Source of the DNA: JAYVIQ01 sp043770215
GTDB taxonomy: Bacteria > Bacteroidota > Bacteroidia > Cytophagales > JAAEPT01
DNA: 16,976 nt
Reading direction: 5' to 3'
Assembly (NCBI GenBank): GCA_043770215.1
Contig: JAYVIQ010000012.1
Coordinates: 1 to 16,976 of the forward strand
The position numbers were made by a program, and so were the translations under genes. Numbering within the stretch: position 1 is the stretch's first letter; the number at the start of each line of letters is the position of its first letter. This document shows, piece after piece, positions 8,179 to 15,049 of the stretch. The notes beneath the pieces are model-generated. The model did no database searches. It was given only the letters and a program-made list of their open reading frames with translations, and was not told the DNA's origin.

Positions 8179-8221
8179 AAATAGTGCTTCTTTATAGTAA
8201 TACTATATATTTAAGCAGCAT
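8179..8221. terminator. Possible weak bidirectional hairpin between convergent genes
   Basis: TATAGT-AAT-ACTATA (8193-8207) is a perfect 6-bp hairpin nested in longer imperfect arms (AAATAGTGCTT and AAGCAGCATTT, nine of eleven paired). It sits between the glycosyltransferase and rnhA stops. It is very AT-rich and has no strong U tract, so termination is only suggested by position. Confidence 0.3.
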
Positions 8222-8695
8222 TTATAAAGCCTTTGCCATTTTTGAGATGCGCTCATACTCAGTATCTATAAGCAAATTTTTTGACTCAGATGCCGCCACG
8301 GCAAGTCTGTCACAATGTTCATTTTCTGCATGACCATTATGCCCTTTTATCCATTTAAAAGTGACTATATGATTCTTAGCAACTTGGTAATACGCTTCCC
8401 ATAGGTCGGGATTTTTTTTATCTTTATACCCAGTTTTCCGCCATTTTTGTAGCCAACCTTTGGTTACTGTATCTACCACATATTTAGAGTCACTTACCAC
8501 TAAGACCTCTGTATTTGGTTTTTTTAAGGCCCTAAGCCCAACAATTACTGCAAGCAGTTCCATTCTATTATTGGTAGTAAGTCTATACCCCTGAGATATG
8601 CTCTTGTTGTTTTCTCCGGCTACAAGCAACGTACCAAAACCACCGTTTCCAGGGTTTCCTTTAGCTGCACCGTCTGTATAAATGGTTACTTGCAT
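8222..8695 (-). CDS. rnhA: Ribonuclease HI
   Basis: A 157-residue enzyme, the usual size for bacterial RNase HI, which cuts the RNA strand of RNA-DNA hybrids such as Okazaki primers and R-loops. All catalytic positions are present: Asp8 in IYTDGAAKGNPG, Glu46 in NNRMELLAV, Asp69 in VVSDSKYVVD, His119 in WIKGHNGH and Asp129 in HCDRLA. The basic handle region (WLQKWRKTGYKDKKN, residues 81-95) of the E. coli type is also there. It is the last gene of an operon with the aminotransferase and aroQ. Its ATG lies 10 bases inside the end of the aminotransferase gene, so translation is probably coupled. Confidence 0.96.
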   Translation of the reverse strand: MQVTIYTDGAAKGNPGNGGFGTLLVAGENNKSISQGYRLTTNNRMELLAVIVGLRALKKPNTEVLVVSDSKYVVDTVTKGWLQKWRKTGYKDKKNPDLWEAYYQVAKNHIVTFKWIKGHNGHAENEHCDRLAVAASESKNLLIDTEYERISKMAKAL

Positions 8696-9732
8696 GCGTA
8701 TAAAAATTGCTTTAGTTCTTCAAAATCTGCGTCTGAGTGGGCTGGGAAATTAGCTACTCTAAACGTAGAATTTGCATTTTTTCCATACCCTTTTCCTAAT
8801 ATTATGTTTTGTAACTTTGCCTGACGGATGATTTTTTCTACGTTGCTGTGCTGTATGCAAAAAACCGTTTTTGATCTAAAAGAAGTATCTGTCAAGAAAT
8901 GATAAGAAGGGTTATTTTCTATAAAATGTTGAAAGTTATCTGCCCTGGTGTATACTTTTTCTATGTACTTATTTAAGTCTTGCAACTCTTCATACATTTT
9001 ACCTAAAGCTAAAATTCCTAATACATTTGGCGTATGTGTGGTTTGATTTTTTTTGTGGTTTAAGTATATTTCGTTCAAATCATTGTAGTGCTTGGTGAAC
9101 TCAATTTTTTCTAACCATTCCTGAACTTTGGGGCTTATAATCATCACTGCCAAACCAGCTGGTGCTCCCAAACATTTTTGAACAGAAGCAAAAATAATAT
9201 CACAAGAAAGATAATCTATCTGTGAGCCACCCAAAGAAGATGTTGCATCTACAGCTATAAAAGCATCTGGAAACTTATCTTTTATTAATTTTTGATATGG
9301 TTTTCTAACCACCGTACCATTAGATGTTTCATTGTGTACATACGCAATAAGCCCGCAACTACTTATTTGATTTAACGCCGTATCTATGCCTTCATTTTCA
9401 TTGTATTCAATAGCGCGGGTGTTTTTCATTAAGGACTTGCCTACTTCTGCCCATTTTTTTCCAAATGCGCCGTTGTAAAGAAACTTTGTTGGTACATCCA
9501 AAAAAGTTTGGCAAATACTTTCCCAACACTCAGTAGCAGAGCTTAAAAAAAACAGCTCATAGGTTGGTGGCACATCTAACTTTTGCTTTAAAACAGCTAC
9601 TGTGCTTTTATAACCAGCCATAAACTCTGGACTTCTGTGGTTGTACGTTGCTAGTCCATTGCTTAAAAGATCATGTACAACCTTTTTGTACTCTGGATGT
9701 ATTTTTGAAGGGCCGGGATAAAAATTTATCAT
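8686..9732 (-). CDS. Class V PLP-dependent aminotransferase (SerC/alanine-glyoxylate aminotransferase-like)
   Basis: A 348-residue fold-type I aminotransferase of class V. It opens with INFYPGPSKIHPEY, like the FxxGPs start of phosphoserine and alanine-glyoxylate aminotransferases. Cofactor residues are visible: NETSNG (134-139), Asp162 in VDATSSLGG, which holds the pyridine nitrogen, and Lys186 in FASVQKCLGAPAG, which forms the Schiff base. The C-terminal small domain runs to residue 348. Its substrate is uncertain: phosphohydroxypyruvate (serine synthesis) and glyoxylate or pyruvate are both possible, and I do not see enough to choose serC. It overlaps aroQ by four bases (ATGA) and rnhA by ten, so the three genes are one operon. 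Confidence 0.9.
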   Translation of the reverse strand: MINFYPGPSKIHPEYKKVVHDLLSNGLATYNHRSPEFMAGYKSTVAVLKQKLDVPPTYELFFLSSATECWESICQTFLDVPTKFLYNGAFGKKWAEVGKSLMKNTRAIEYNENEGIDTALNQISSCGLIAYVHNETSNGTVVRKPYQKLIKDKFPDAFIAVDATSSLGGSQIDYLSCDIIFASVQKCLGAPAGLAVMIISPKVQEWLEKIEFTKHYNDLNEIYLNHKKNQTTHTPNVLGILALGKMYEELQDLNKYIEKVYTRADNFQHFIENNPSYHFLTDTSFRSKTVFCIQHSNVEKIIRQAKLQNIILGKGYGKNANSTFRVANFPAHSDADFEELKQFLYACK

Positions 9733-10148
9733 TTCGAAACAAAAAAATCAATAGCCAAACTGTACCCTTTTAAGCCAAAACCTGCAATTATACCCACACA
9801 ATTTTTTGTTAAGTAACTGTGGTGCCTAAAACTTTCTCTAGCATGAATGTTAGAAATATGTACCTCTACCACTGGTGTATTTATAGCTGAAATTGCATCT
9901 GCCAGAGCAACAGATGTATGTGTAAACCCACCAGCATTTAATATAATGCCATCGTAACTAAATCCAACTTTATGGAGCATGTCTATCAACCCTCCTTCAT
10001 GGTTGGATTGGAAATACTCTAATGTTGTATTGGGGTATTTTTGTGTCAAAACAGTTAGATAAGAATCAAATCCTTCGTTTCCGTAAATGCTTGGCTCTCT
10101 TAGCCCAAGAAGATTTAAGTTAGGCCCGTTGATAATGATTAGCTTCAT
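9729..10148 (-). CDS. aroQ: Type II 3-dehydroquinate dehydratase
   Basis: A 139-residue cytoplasmic enzyme, the normal length for type II dehydroquinases, which form dodecamers and convert 3-dehydroquinate to 3-dehydroshikimate in the shikimate pathway. It starts MKLIIINGPNLNLLGLREPS, with the lid residues Arg17 and Tyr22 (the catalytic base). Asn71 is in LNAGGFTHTS, His77 follows, and Glu95 and His97 (proton donor) are in VEVHISN. It is the first gene of the operon; its TGA overlaps the ATG of the aminotransferase. The pathway gene aroK is in the window too, but in a separate operon. Confidence 0.96.
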   Translation of the reverse strand: MKLIIINGPNLNLLGLREPSIYGNEGFDSYLTVLTQKYPNTTLEYFQSNHEGGLIDMLHKVGFSYDGIILNAGGFTHTSVALADAISAINTPVVEVHISNIHARESFRHHSYLTKNCVGIIAGFGLKGYSLAIDFFVSK

Positions 10149-10164
10149 TGTATATTATTTACGT

Positions 10165-10172
10165 CAAATTTA
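10165..10172 (-). promoter_or_regulatory. Candidate -7 element of the aroQ operon
   Basis: On the minus strand TAAATTTG is an exact TAnnTTTG match, placed so that the leader before the ATG at 10148 would be about 10 bases. I find no clear TTTG at the -33 position. The gap to the divergent recombinase gene is only 52 bases, so this element must be in that gap if the operon has its own promoter. Confidence 0.35.
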
Positions 10173-10200
10173 GATAAATTTATAAAAAACATAGCTTATT

Positions 10201-11106
10201 TTGTTAAAAGTGACTTGGGAATCTCATTTAAAAGAATTTAATCAGTACCTAAAAGTAGAGCGTTCTTTGTCTGACAATACAATAGAAGCCTACCTACGGG
10301 ATGTATACAAGTTAATTCAATTTTTAGACATGACAAACCCTACCCCTTTAGAAAAAGTAAAAGCAAAGCAAATTTCAGATTTGCTTTTGTATTTAGTTCA
10401 ATTAGGGATTTCTGTACGCAGCCAATCAAGAATTATATCAGGGCTAAAGTCTTTTTTTGAGTTTTGGGAGGAAGAAGGGCTTGTAACTATAAACCCAATG
10501 CTTAAGATAGAAAGTCCTACTGTAGGGAGAAATCTTCCAGACACGTTAGATTTTCATGAGATAGAAAAAATTTTAGATGCCATTGATTTAAGTACTCCAG
10601 AAGGGTTTAGAAATAGGTCTATGATAGAAACGCTTTACAGCTCAGGGCTTAGAGTTTCTGAATTAGTACAATTGAAGTGGAGTCAAATAAATTTTCAAGA
10701 ATCATTTATAAAAGTTATAGGAAAAGGCAACAAAGAAAGATTGGTACCAATAGGCACAGATGCCAGAAAATACATTCAGGTTTATTACAGCGAAATAAGA
10801 TCCGCTTTATCGCCAAAAAAAGGTGCTGAAGACATTGTATATTTAAACCGCAGAGGTGGTATACTTACTAGGCAGATGGTTTTTTTAATTGCCAAGCAAA
10901 GTGCTTTGGATGCTGGAATCTTAAAAAATATTTCTCCGCATACCTACAGGCACAGCTTTGCCACACACTTAATAGAAGGCGGGGCAGATTTACGGATAAT
11001 CCAAGAACTGCTAGGGCATGAGTCTATTATTACCACAGAAATATACACACATTTAGATAATGACTTTTTATCTCAAACCATTTCGCAATATCATCCAAGG
11101 GCCTAA
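10201..11106 (+). CDS. xerD: Site-specific tyrosine recombinase XerD
   Basis: A 301-residue integrase-family recombinase of the XerC/XerD size, which resolves chromosome dimers at dif. The N-terminal SAM-like DNA-binding domain covers about residues 5-90 (FNQYLKVERSLSDNTIEAY). The catalytic domain carries the full set: Arg151 (SSGLRVSEL), Lys175 (GKGNKER), His247 and Arg250 (HTYRHSFATHL), His273 (LLGHES) and nucleophile Tyr282 (IYTHLD). No ATG is available near the start: TTG at 10201 follows an in-frame TAG at 10192, and GTG at 10210 is the alternative. No phage genes or attachment repeats are nearby, so a housekeeping role fits better than an element integrase. XerC versus XerD is hard to tell by eye; XerD is the closer match by length and C-terminus. 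Confidence 0.88.
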   Translation: MLKVTWESHLKEFNQYLKVERSLSDNTIEAYLRDVYKLIQFLDMTNPTPLEKVKAKQISDLLLYLVQLGISVRSQSRIISGLKSFFEFWEEEGLVTINPMLKIESPTVGRNLPDTLDFHEIEKILDAIDLSTPEGFRNRSMIETLYSSGLRVSELVQLKWSQINFQESFIKVIGKGNKERLVPIGTDARKYIQVYYSEIRSALSPKKGAEDIVYLNRRGGILTRQMVFLIAKQSALDAGILKNISPHTYRHSFATHLIEGGADLRIIQELLGHESIITTEIYTHLDNDFLSQTISQYHPRA

Positions 11107-11201
11107 AGGTGGGTTTAGCGCATATTATTGGTTAAACGTAGATTTGAATGTAAAATACGTACGTTTTGACGTGATTTGTTTTTCAATAGTCGAAAAAACT
11201 G

Positions 11202-11230
11202 TTGTGTTATAGAATAAAATCTTATATTTA
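11202..11230 (+). promoter_or_regulatory. Candidate promoter of the pseudo-receiver gene
   Basis: TTG (11202-11204), 18 bases, then TATATTTA (11223-11230), which matches TAnnTTTG except at the last base. Transcription would begin near 11236, about 20 bases before the ATG at 11256. A cluster of ACGT tetramers lies just upstream (11136-11172). Confidence 0.4.
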
Positions 11231-11255
11231 AGTGTTGAATATACTTTACACTTAG

Positions 11256-11768
11256 ATGGATTCTTATTACAAAAAAGTTTATACTAAAGCAGAAATTCTT
11301 TATGTAGGAGAGTTGTACAATGAAATGTATGACAAAAACCTTATGATTGATTTGAAATACCAATCTGTTTCAAATTCTTCTTCCTTAAACGCTGGATTGT
11401 CATTAAATCCTAAAGTTATTGTCTTAAGATGCTTAAGCAATTCATCTAGTAACAATTTTATTTTACAAACAATAATAAACACCTGCCCTAAAGCTAAAAT
11501 ATTAGTGATTGGGGGGGTAATTTCTGATTTCAAAAAAACAATTAGAGGGTTTATTCATGGTTTTTTAGATGATGATTCAAACTTTGAAGGTTTAAAAACA
11601 GCATTAGATGAGATCTCATTTGTTAAAAACTACAATGAAAATTTTAACTCAGTTGAGATGGATTTAAGAATTGAAAATGAAAAAGCGCATAACTTGGTGT
11701 TAATTTCCTTGGCGTTGTGTATAGGAGCTGGAATAGTTTCTATGTTTATTTTTTTAAATTTTATTTAG
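11256..11768 (+). CDS. Predicted degenerate receiver-like protein with C-terminal membrane anchor
   Basis: I do not recognise this 170-residue protein as a named family. Residues about 11-122 follow the order of a NarL/FixJ-type receiver domain: EILYVGEL (strand 1), NPKVIVLRCL (strand 3), AKILVIGG (strand 4) and IHGFLDDDSNFEGLKTALDE (strand 5 and last helix). The residues for phosphotransfer are lost: the acidic pocket reads Gly-Glu, the phospho-acceptor Asp position is Arg58, the switch Thr is Gly, and the conserved Lys is Asp105. Instead of a DNA-binding domain, a charged linker (residues 124-144) leads to one hydrophobic segment (146-168), so the protein is probably tail-anchored with the receiver-like part in the cytoplasm. 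Its last 15 bases overlap the convergent aroK end. The receiver resemblance is inference from an alignment by eye; the membrane segment is plain. Confidence 0.7.
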   Translation: MDSYYKKVYTKAEILYVGELYNEMYDKNLMIDLKYQSVSNSSSLNAGLSLNPKVIVLRCLSNSSSNNFILQTIINTCPKAKILVIGGVISDFKKTIRGFIHGFLDDDSNFEGLKTALDEISFVKNYNENFNSVEMDLRIENEKAHNLVLISLALCIGAGIVSMFIFLNFI

Positions 11769-12275
11769 AATATCTTCTACTGTTGCAGCATTGTCTTTTA
11801 TGCATATATCTGCCATAGTATAAAAACGAAGTCGAGCATTCATTTTTTCAAAGATTCCTTTGTAAAGTTCATCTTCTTTAAAATTTGCCAATAAAGGTCT
11901 TTTGTTTTGTCCTTTTCCTAATACTCGTCTTGTCAGTTCTTGGGCGCTCACATCTATAAATATTGTTAGACCATGCGCATTTAACTGATCCATATTGTCA
12001 AAAAAACACGGTGCGCCACCCCCAGTTGCTACAACTGTATTTGTCCATTTTGTAGAGTCTAATACTGCTTGTTTTTCTAACAAACGAAAAGCATCCTCTC
12101 CTAATGTATTAAATATGTCTTGTATACTAGTGTTGGCTTTTTGCTCTATGTAAATGTCTAAATCTACAAAATCCATTGCCTTTAATCTTGCCAATTGCTT
12201 ACCTAGTGTTGTTTTTCCGCTACCAGGCATACCTACTAAATATATTATTGAAGCCTCACTCTTGGGTCTAACCAT
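11754..12275 (-). CDS. aroK: Shikimate kinase
   Basis: A 173-residue P-loop kinase that phosphorylates shikimate at the 3-OH in aromatic biosynthesis. Walker A is GMPGSGKT (15-22). The shikimate-binding residues are in place: Asp38 and Asp40 in VDLDIY, Arg64 in AFRLLE and the GGG of VATGGGAPC (85-87). The lid holds KGQNKRPLL with Arg126. The family signature FRxxE is also there. The ATG at 12275 lies 31 bases inside the end of the ABC permease gene in another frame. No other standard start codon occurs before the P-loop, so the overlap appears genuine and suggests coupled translation. It is the last gene of the operon, converging on the pseudo-receiver gene with a 15-base overlap. Confidence 0.95.
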   Translation of the reverse strand: MVRPKSEASIIYLVGMPGSGKTTLGKQLARLKAMDFVDLDIYIEQKANTSIQDIFNTLGEDAFRLLEKQAVLDSTKWTNTVVATGGGAPCFFDNMDQLNAHGLTIFIDVSAQELTRRVLGKGQNKRPLLANFKEDELYKGIFEKMNARLRFYTMADICIKDNAATVEDILNKI

Positions 12276-13300
12276 GCGTACATAATGTCTACTAAAATAC
12301 TAATAATGATGAATATAAGTCCTATAAACAGCGTACTACCTATAACTACAGGAAAATCTAAATTAAAAACAGCGTTTATGGTTTCTAAACCTATTCCTTT
12401 CCAGTTAAATACTTTTTCAACAAAAAAAGCGCCAGCAAGCAAACCAGCAAACCATCCAGATACAGCTGTCACCACAGGGTTTAAGGCATTTCTTAAGGCA
12501 TGCTTGTAGACCACTTTGTTTTCTGACAATCCTTTAGATTTTGCTGTTCTAATGTAATCTTCGCCTAAGGCTTCTATCATAGAGCTTCTGGTAAGTTGTA
12601 CTATTATTGCTAATGGCCTTATACCCAAAGTAAGTGCAGGAAGCAGTAGGTTTTTTAGTTGTAATGATTTCCCTTCAAAAGCATGATATTCATACAGACT
12701 CCCAAATAAGTTCAACCCCGTATACTCCCTTAAAAAAACCGCAAATAAAAGCCCAAGCAATACAGCAGACACAAATGAGGGTACAGAAATACCAAAAATA
12801 GAGATGGTAACCAAAAAACGGTCCCAAAATTTATTTTGATTTAATGCAGAAACTACACCAAAAAACACTCCCACCAAAGTAGCAAAAATCATAGAAACCA
12901 ATGCCAAAATTGCCGTAGAAGGGAATCTATCCCAAATAATATCAGACACAAACCGTTTTGATTGAAAAGATCTGCCTAAATAAGGTGCCTTTGCCACCAA
13001 GGCAATGTCTCTAATAACACAAACACGCACATAGGTGTATTTTTTCTGATTTATCGTGTCGTTTTTATGTACTGAAAGTGGCGATAAATCATTTATGAAA
13101 TAAATAAACTGCGTGCTCAATGGTTTGTCTAAATAATATTCTTTATTTAAGGCTTCTATAGTGCTTTTGTCAGATCTTTGTCCGAGCATCATTTTAGCTG
13201 GATCTCCTGGCATAATTTTAAAAACCACAAAAATAACTATTGCCACACCAAACAATACCAAAATCCCGTTTAAAATTCGTTTTATTATAAAATTAAGCAT
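12245..13300 (-). CDS. OppB/DppB-type ABC transporter permease
   Basis: A 351-residue inner-membrane permease of the binding-protein-dependent peptide/nickel transporter group. The N-terminus FIIKRILNGILVLFGVAIVI is the first membrane helix, followed by IMPGDPA, the typical OppB/DppB opening. About five further helices lie between residues 130 and 345. The cytoplasmic EAA loop that contacts the ATPase reads EALGEDYIRTAKSKGLSE with KHALRNALNPV after it. A region of roughly 60-90 residues after the first helix is periplasmic. The protein is slightly longer than many homologues because of this region. No ATPase, second permease or binding protein is next to it, so the rest of the transporter must be encoded elsewhere. 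It sits 28 bases after the DoxX-like gene and overlaps aroK by 31 bases. Substrate is unknown; peptides are most likely by family. Confidence 0.92.
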   Translation of the reverse strand: MLNFIIKRILNGILVLFGVAIVIFVVFKIMPGDPAKMMLGQRSDKSTIEALNKEYYLDKPLSTQFIYFINDLSPLSVHKNDTINQKKYTYVRVCVIRDIALVAKAPYLGRSFQSKRFVSDIIWDRFPSTAILALVSMIFATLVGVFFGVVSALNQNKFWDRFLVTISIFGISVPSFVSAVLLGLLFAVFLREYTGLNLFGSLYEYHAFEGKSLQLKNLLLPALTLGIRPLAIIVQLTRSSMIEALGEDYIRTAKSKGLSENKVVYKHALRNALNPVVTAVSGWFAGLLAGAFFVEKVFNWKGIGLETINAVFNLDFPVVIGSTLFIGLIFIIISILVDIMYAWLDPRVRLQ

Positions 13301-13328
13301 CTTTTTTAAAGTTAATAGAGTCTTGAGT

Positions 13329-14447
13329 TTAAAAATTCTTGTTTGCCAAATATACTTTCAGGGATTCTTTATACACAACCACCCCTTTGTTTATTTCCCA
13401 AATTCCTGGAGATGTGCGCATGATTGTTTTTATAACAGTTTCGTCTAGCATAAATCTATTTTCTAGCTTTCCAAAAGTATGTGGTGCATTGCTTATGATT
13501 TTAATTTTTTTATCTTTAGTAAGAATGTAATTAATGTTTTTGATGTCATCCTCAGAGCATTCGTTTGTATTTTTAAGAACCAGAAATGTATTTTTCATTC
13601 TCAAAATAGAGTTAGTTACATCATTACCTTGAGCATCAAAAAGATAAAAATCATGAATAGTAGCTGGCTTTTCTGGCAATACCTCTACTGTTTTTATGAA
13701 CCTGTACCCTTTACTTTTAGGGTATGTGTCAAAAGTATACTCTTTGCCTTCTTTTTGCATAATATAAGCTACTTTAGCAGGTATACCATCGTTCATTTTT
13801 TCTAGTATGTTATTCCCAATCTTGTAGGGTCTAAAATCTATCATTGGTTCTTGCCAATGATTCAAGCATCCAAAAGAAATAGACAATATAAAAACGATTA
13901 TAACTGCCACATCATTCCTTTTATTATTTGAAACCTTATTGTTTTGATCAACAAAAAGCAAAGGAATAGCAAGTAAAAGAAATACTATATCTTTATAAAA
14001 AGAATGGATTGGTTTTAGTTTTAAGAAATCTCCAAAGCAGCCACAATCTGTTACACAACTTATTCCTAAGGTGTTGTACGGATTACAAGCAGCAGAATAA
14101 CCTGTCAAAAATCCAAAAAACAAAAGCAAAACAAAGGTTGTAAAAAGAGTGGTTTTTGGTTTGTACCAAATCAAAAAACAAAACCCAAGCACTACCTCCA
14201 ACACTGGCAACCCAATTGATAATAGAGTTGATAAACTATGTAAATAGGGGAAAAAGGAAGTTAAAAACCCACCTAAGTAGTGGTTGCCTAAAATTTCGAA
14301 GGCAGTAAAATACTCCTGCAGTTTGTACGCAGTTCCTTTTGGGTCTATCAATTTTATGATGCCAGAGAACATAAATAATAGCCCTAGTGTTGTGCGTAAT
14401 ACCCAAGATAAAATTTTCAAAATCAGAACCCCATTTTTATTAAACAA
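13329..14447 (-). CDS. DoxX/MauE-like membrane protein, BT_3928 family
   Basis: A protein of up to 372 residues matching the Bacteroidota BT_3928-type family. The N-terminal half is a four-helix DoxX/MauE-like membrane domain (LGLLFMFSGIIKLIDPKGTA, then helices near 72-95, 100-118 and 150-167) with a cysteine cluster CVTDCGCFGDFLKLKP (131-146). A fifth helix is near 180-194. The soluble C-terminal part (about 205-372) ends with a thioredoxin-like stretch (DETVIKTIMRTSPGIWEINK) found at the same place in the family. The cysteine cluster suggests redox activity, by analogy to MauE; this is inference. The start is uncertain: TTG at 14447 overlaps the DUF1599 gene by 25 bases, whereas TTG at 14420 begins MKILSWVLRTT just after its stop and fits family length better. 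The first ATG lies inside the membrane helix. Confidence 0.85.
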   Translation of the reverse strand: MFNKNGVLILKILSWVLRTTLGLLFMFSGIIKLIDPKGTAYKLQEYFTAFEILGNHYLGGFLTSFFPYLHSLSTLLSIGLPVLEVVLGFCFLIWYKPKTTLFTTFVLLLFFGFLTGYSAACNPYNTLGISCVTDCGCFGDFLKLKPIHSFYKDIVFLLLAIPLLFVDQNNKVSNNKRNDVAVIIVFILSISFGCLNHWQEPMIDFRPYKIGNNILEKMNDGIPAKVAYIMQKEGKEYTFDTYPKSKGYRFIKTVEVLPEKPATIHDFYLFDAQGNDVTNSILRMKNTFLVLKNTNECSEDDIKNINYILTKDKKIKIISNAPHTFGKLENRFMLDETVIKTIMRTSPGIWEINKGVVVYKESLKVYLANKNF

Positions 14448-14968
14448 AATACACTGTAGTTTATCATATCTCTATAATTTGCATCTACCCCTTCTGATAT
14501 AAGCGTTTTGCCACTATTGTCTTCTATCTGTTTAGTACGGTATATTTTCATTAAAATAATGTCTGTAATAGAGCTAATTCTCATATCTCTCCACGCCTCT
14601 CCATAATCGTGGTTTTTGGCCAACAATAAATCTCTTGTGAGTTCTGCTTCATTTTGATATTGTGGCAGCACCTCTTCTGCAGGAATTTCATTTCTACTGT
14701 CTTCTGCTAAATTTATCTGTATTAGGGCTATGATGCAATAATTAATAATGGCTATAAATTCAGAAGATATATCTTCATCCACTTTTTGCTCTCCCTTTTC
14801 TTGTATTGACCGAATCCGCTGGGCTTTTATAAAAATTTGATCTGTAAGTGATGGCAGACGCAAGATTCTCCAAGCGGTACCATAATCTATCGTTTTCTTT
14901 TTGAAAATGTCGTAACATTTTGCAATTACTTGATTGTATTGTTGCTCTGTAGTCTTTGTCTGTTGCAT
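14423..14968 (-). CDS. DUF1599 protein with two tandem domain copies (nucleotide modification associated domain 1)
   Basis: A 181-residue all-helical cytoplasmic protein built of two similar halves. Copy one (about 16-86) and copy two (about 112-181) share DYGtAWR (28-34 and 121-127), a TDxI.xK.xR...I(Q/E) helix (41-56 and 134-149) and an INY....LI helix (75-83 and 169-177). I recognise this as DUF1599, a family that comparative genomics has tied to modified-nucleotide metabolism; the activity is not known. It is the first gene of a four-gene operon with the BT_3928-type protein, the ABC permease and aroK, and its neighbour with the DoxX-like gene is, as I recall, conserved in Bacteroidota. 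A likely promoter lies just upstream. It is divergent from folP. Confidence 0.85.
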   Translation of the reverse strand: MQQTKTTEQQYNQVIAKCYDIFKKKTIDYGTAWRILRLPSLTDQIFIKAQRIRSIQEKGEQKVDEDISSEFIAIINYCIIALIQINLAEDSRNEIPAEEVLPQYQNEAELTRDLLLAKNHDYGEAWRDMRISSITDIILMKIYRTKQIEDNSGKTLISEGVDANYRDMINYSVFCLIKMGF

Positions 14969-14990
14969 AATTATAAAAGAAGTAGAAAAT

Positions 14991-15031
14991 TACAAAAATC
15001 TAAATCATTTATCTCTAATTGTACAAGATTT
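14991..15031 (-). promoter_or_regulatory. Candidate promoter of the DUF1599 operon
   Basis: On the minus strand a TTG (about 15028) is followed after 21 bases by TAGATTTTTG, close to TAnnTTTG. The leader before ATG 14968 would be roughly 20 bases. The extra T residues make the exact register uncertain, and only about 80 bases separate this gene from folP, so the region must also serve folP. Confidence 0.35.
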
Positions 15032-15049
15032 TAGTTTAATTTGTTGGGT

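Noticed and set aside
10201..11106. Integrase of a mobile element
   Set aside because: Length and motifs fit a housekeeping Xer recombinase, and there are no attachment repeats, tRNA or phage or transposon genes nearby.
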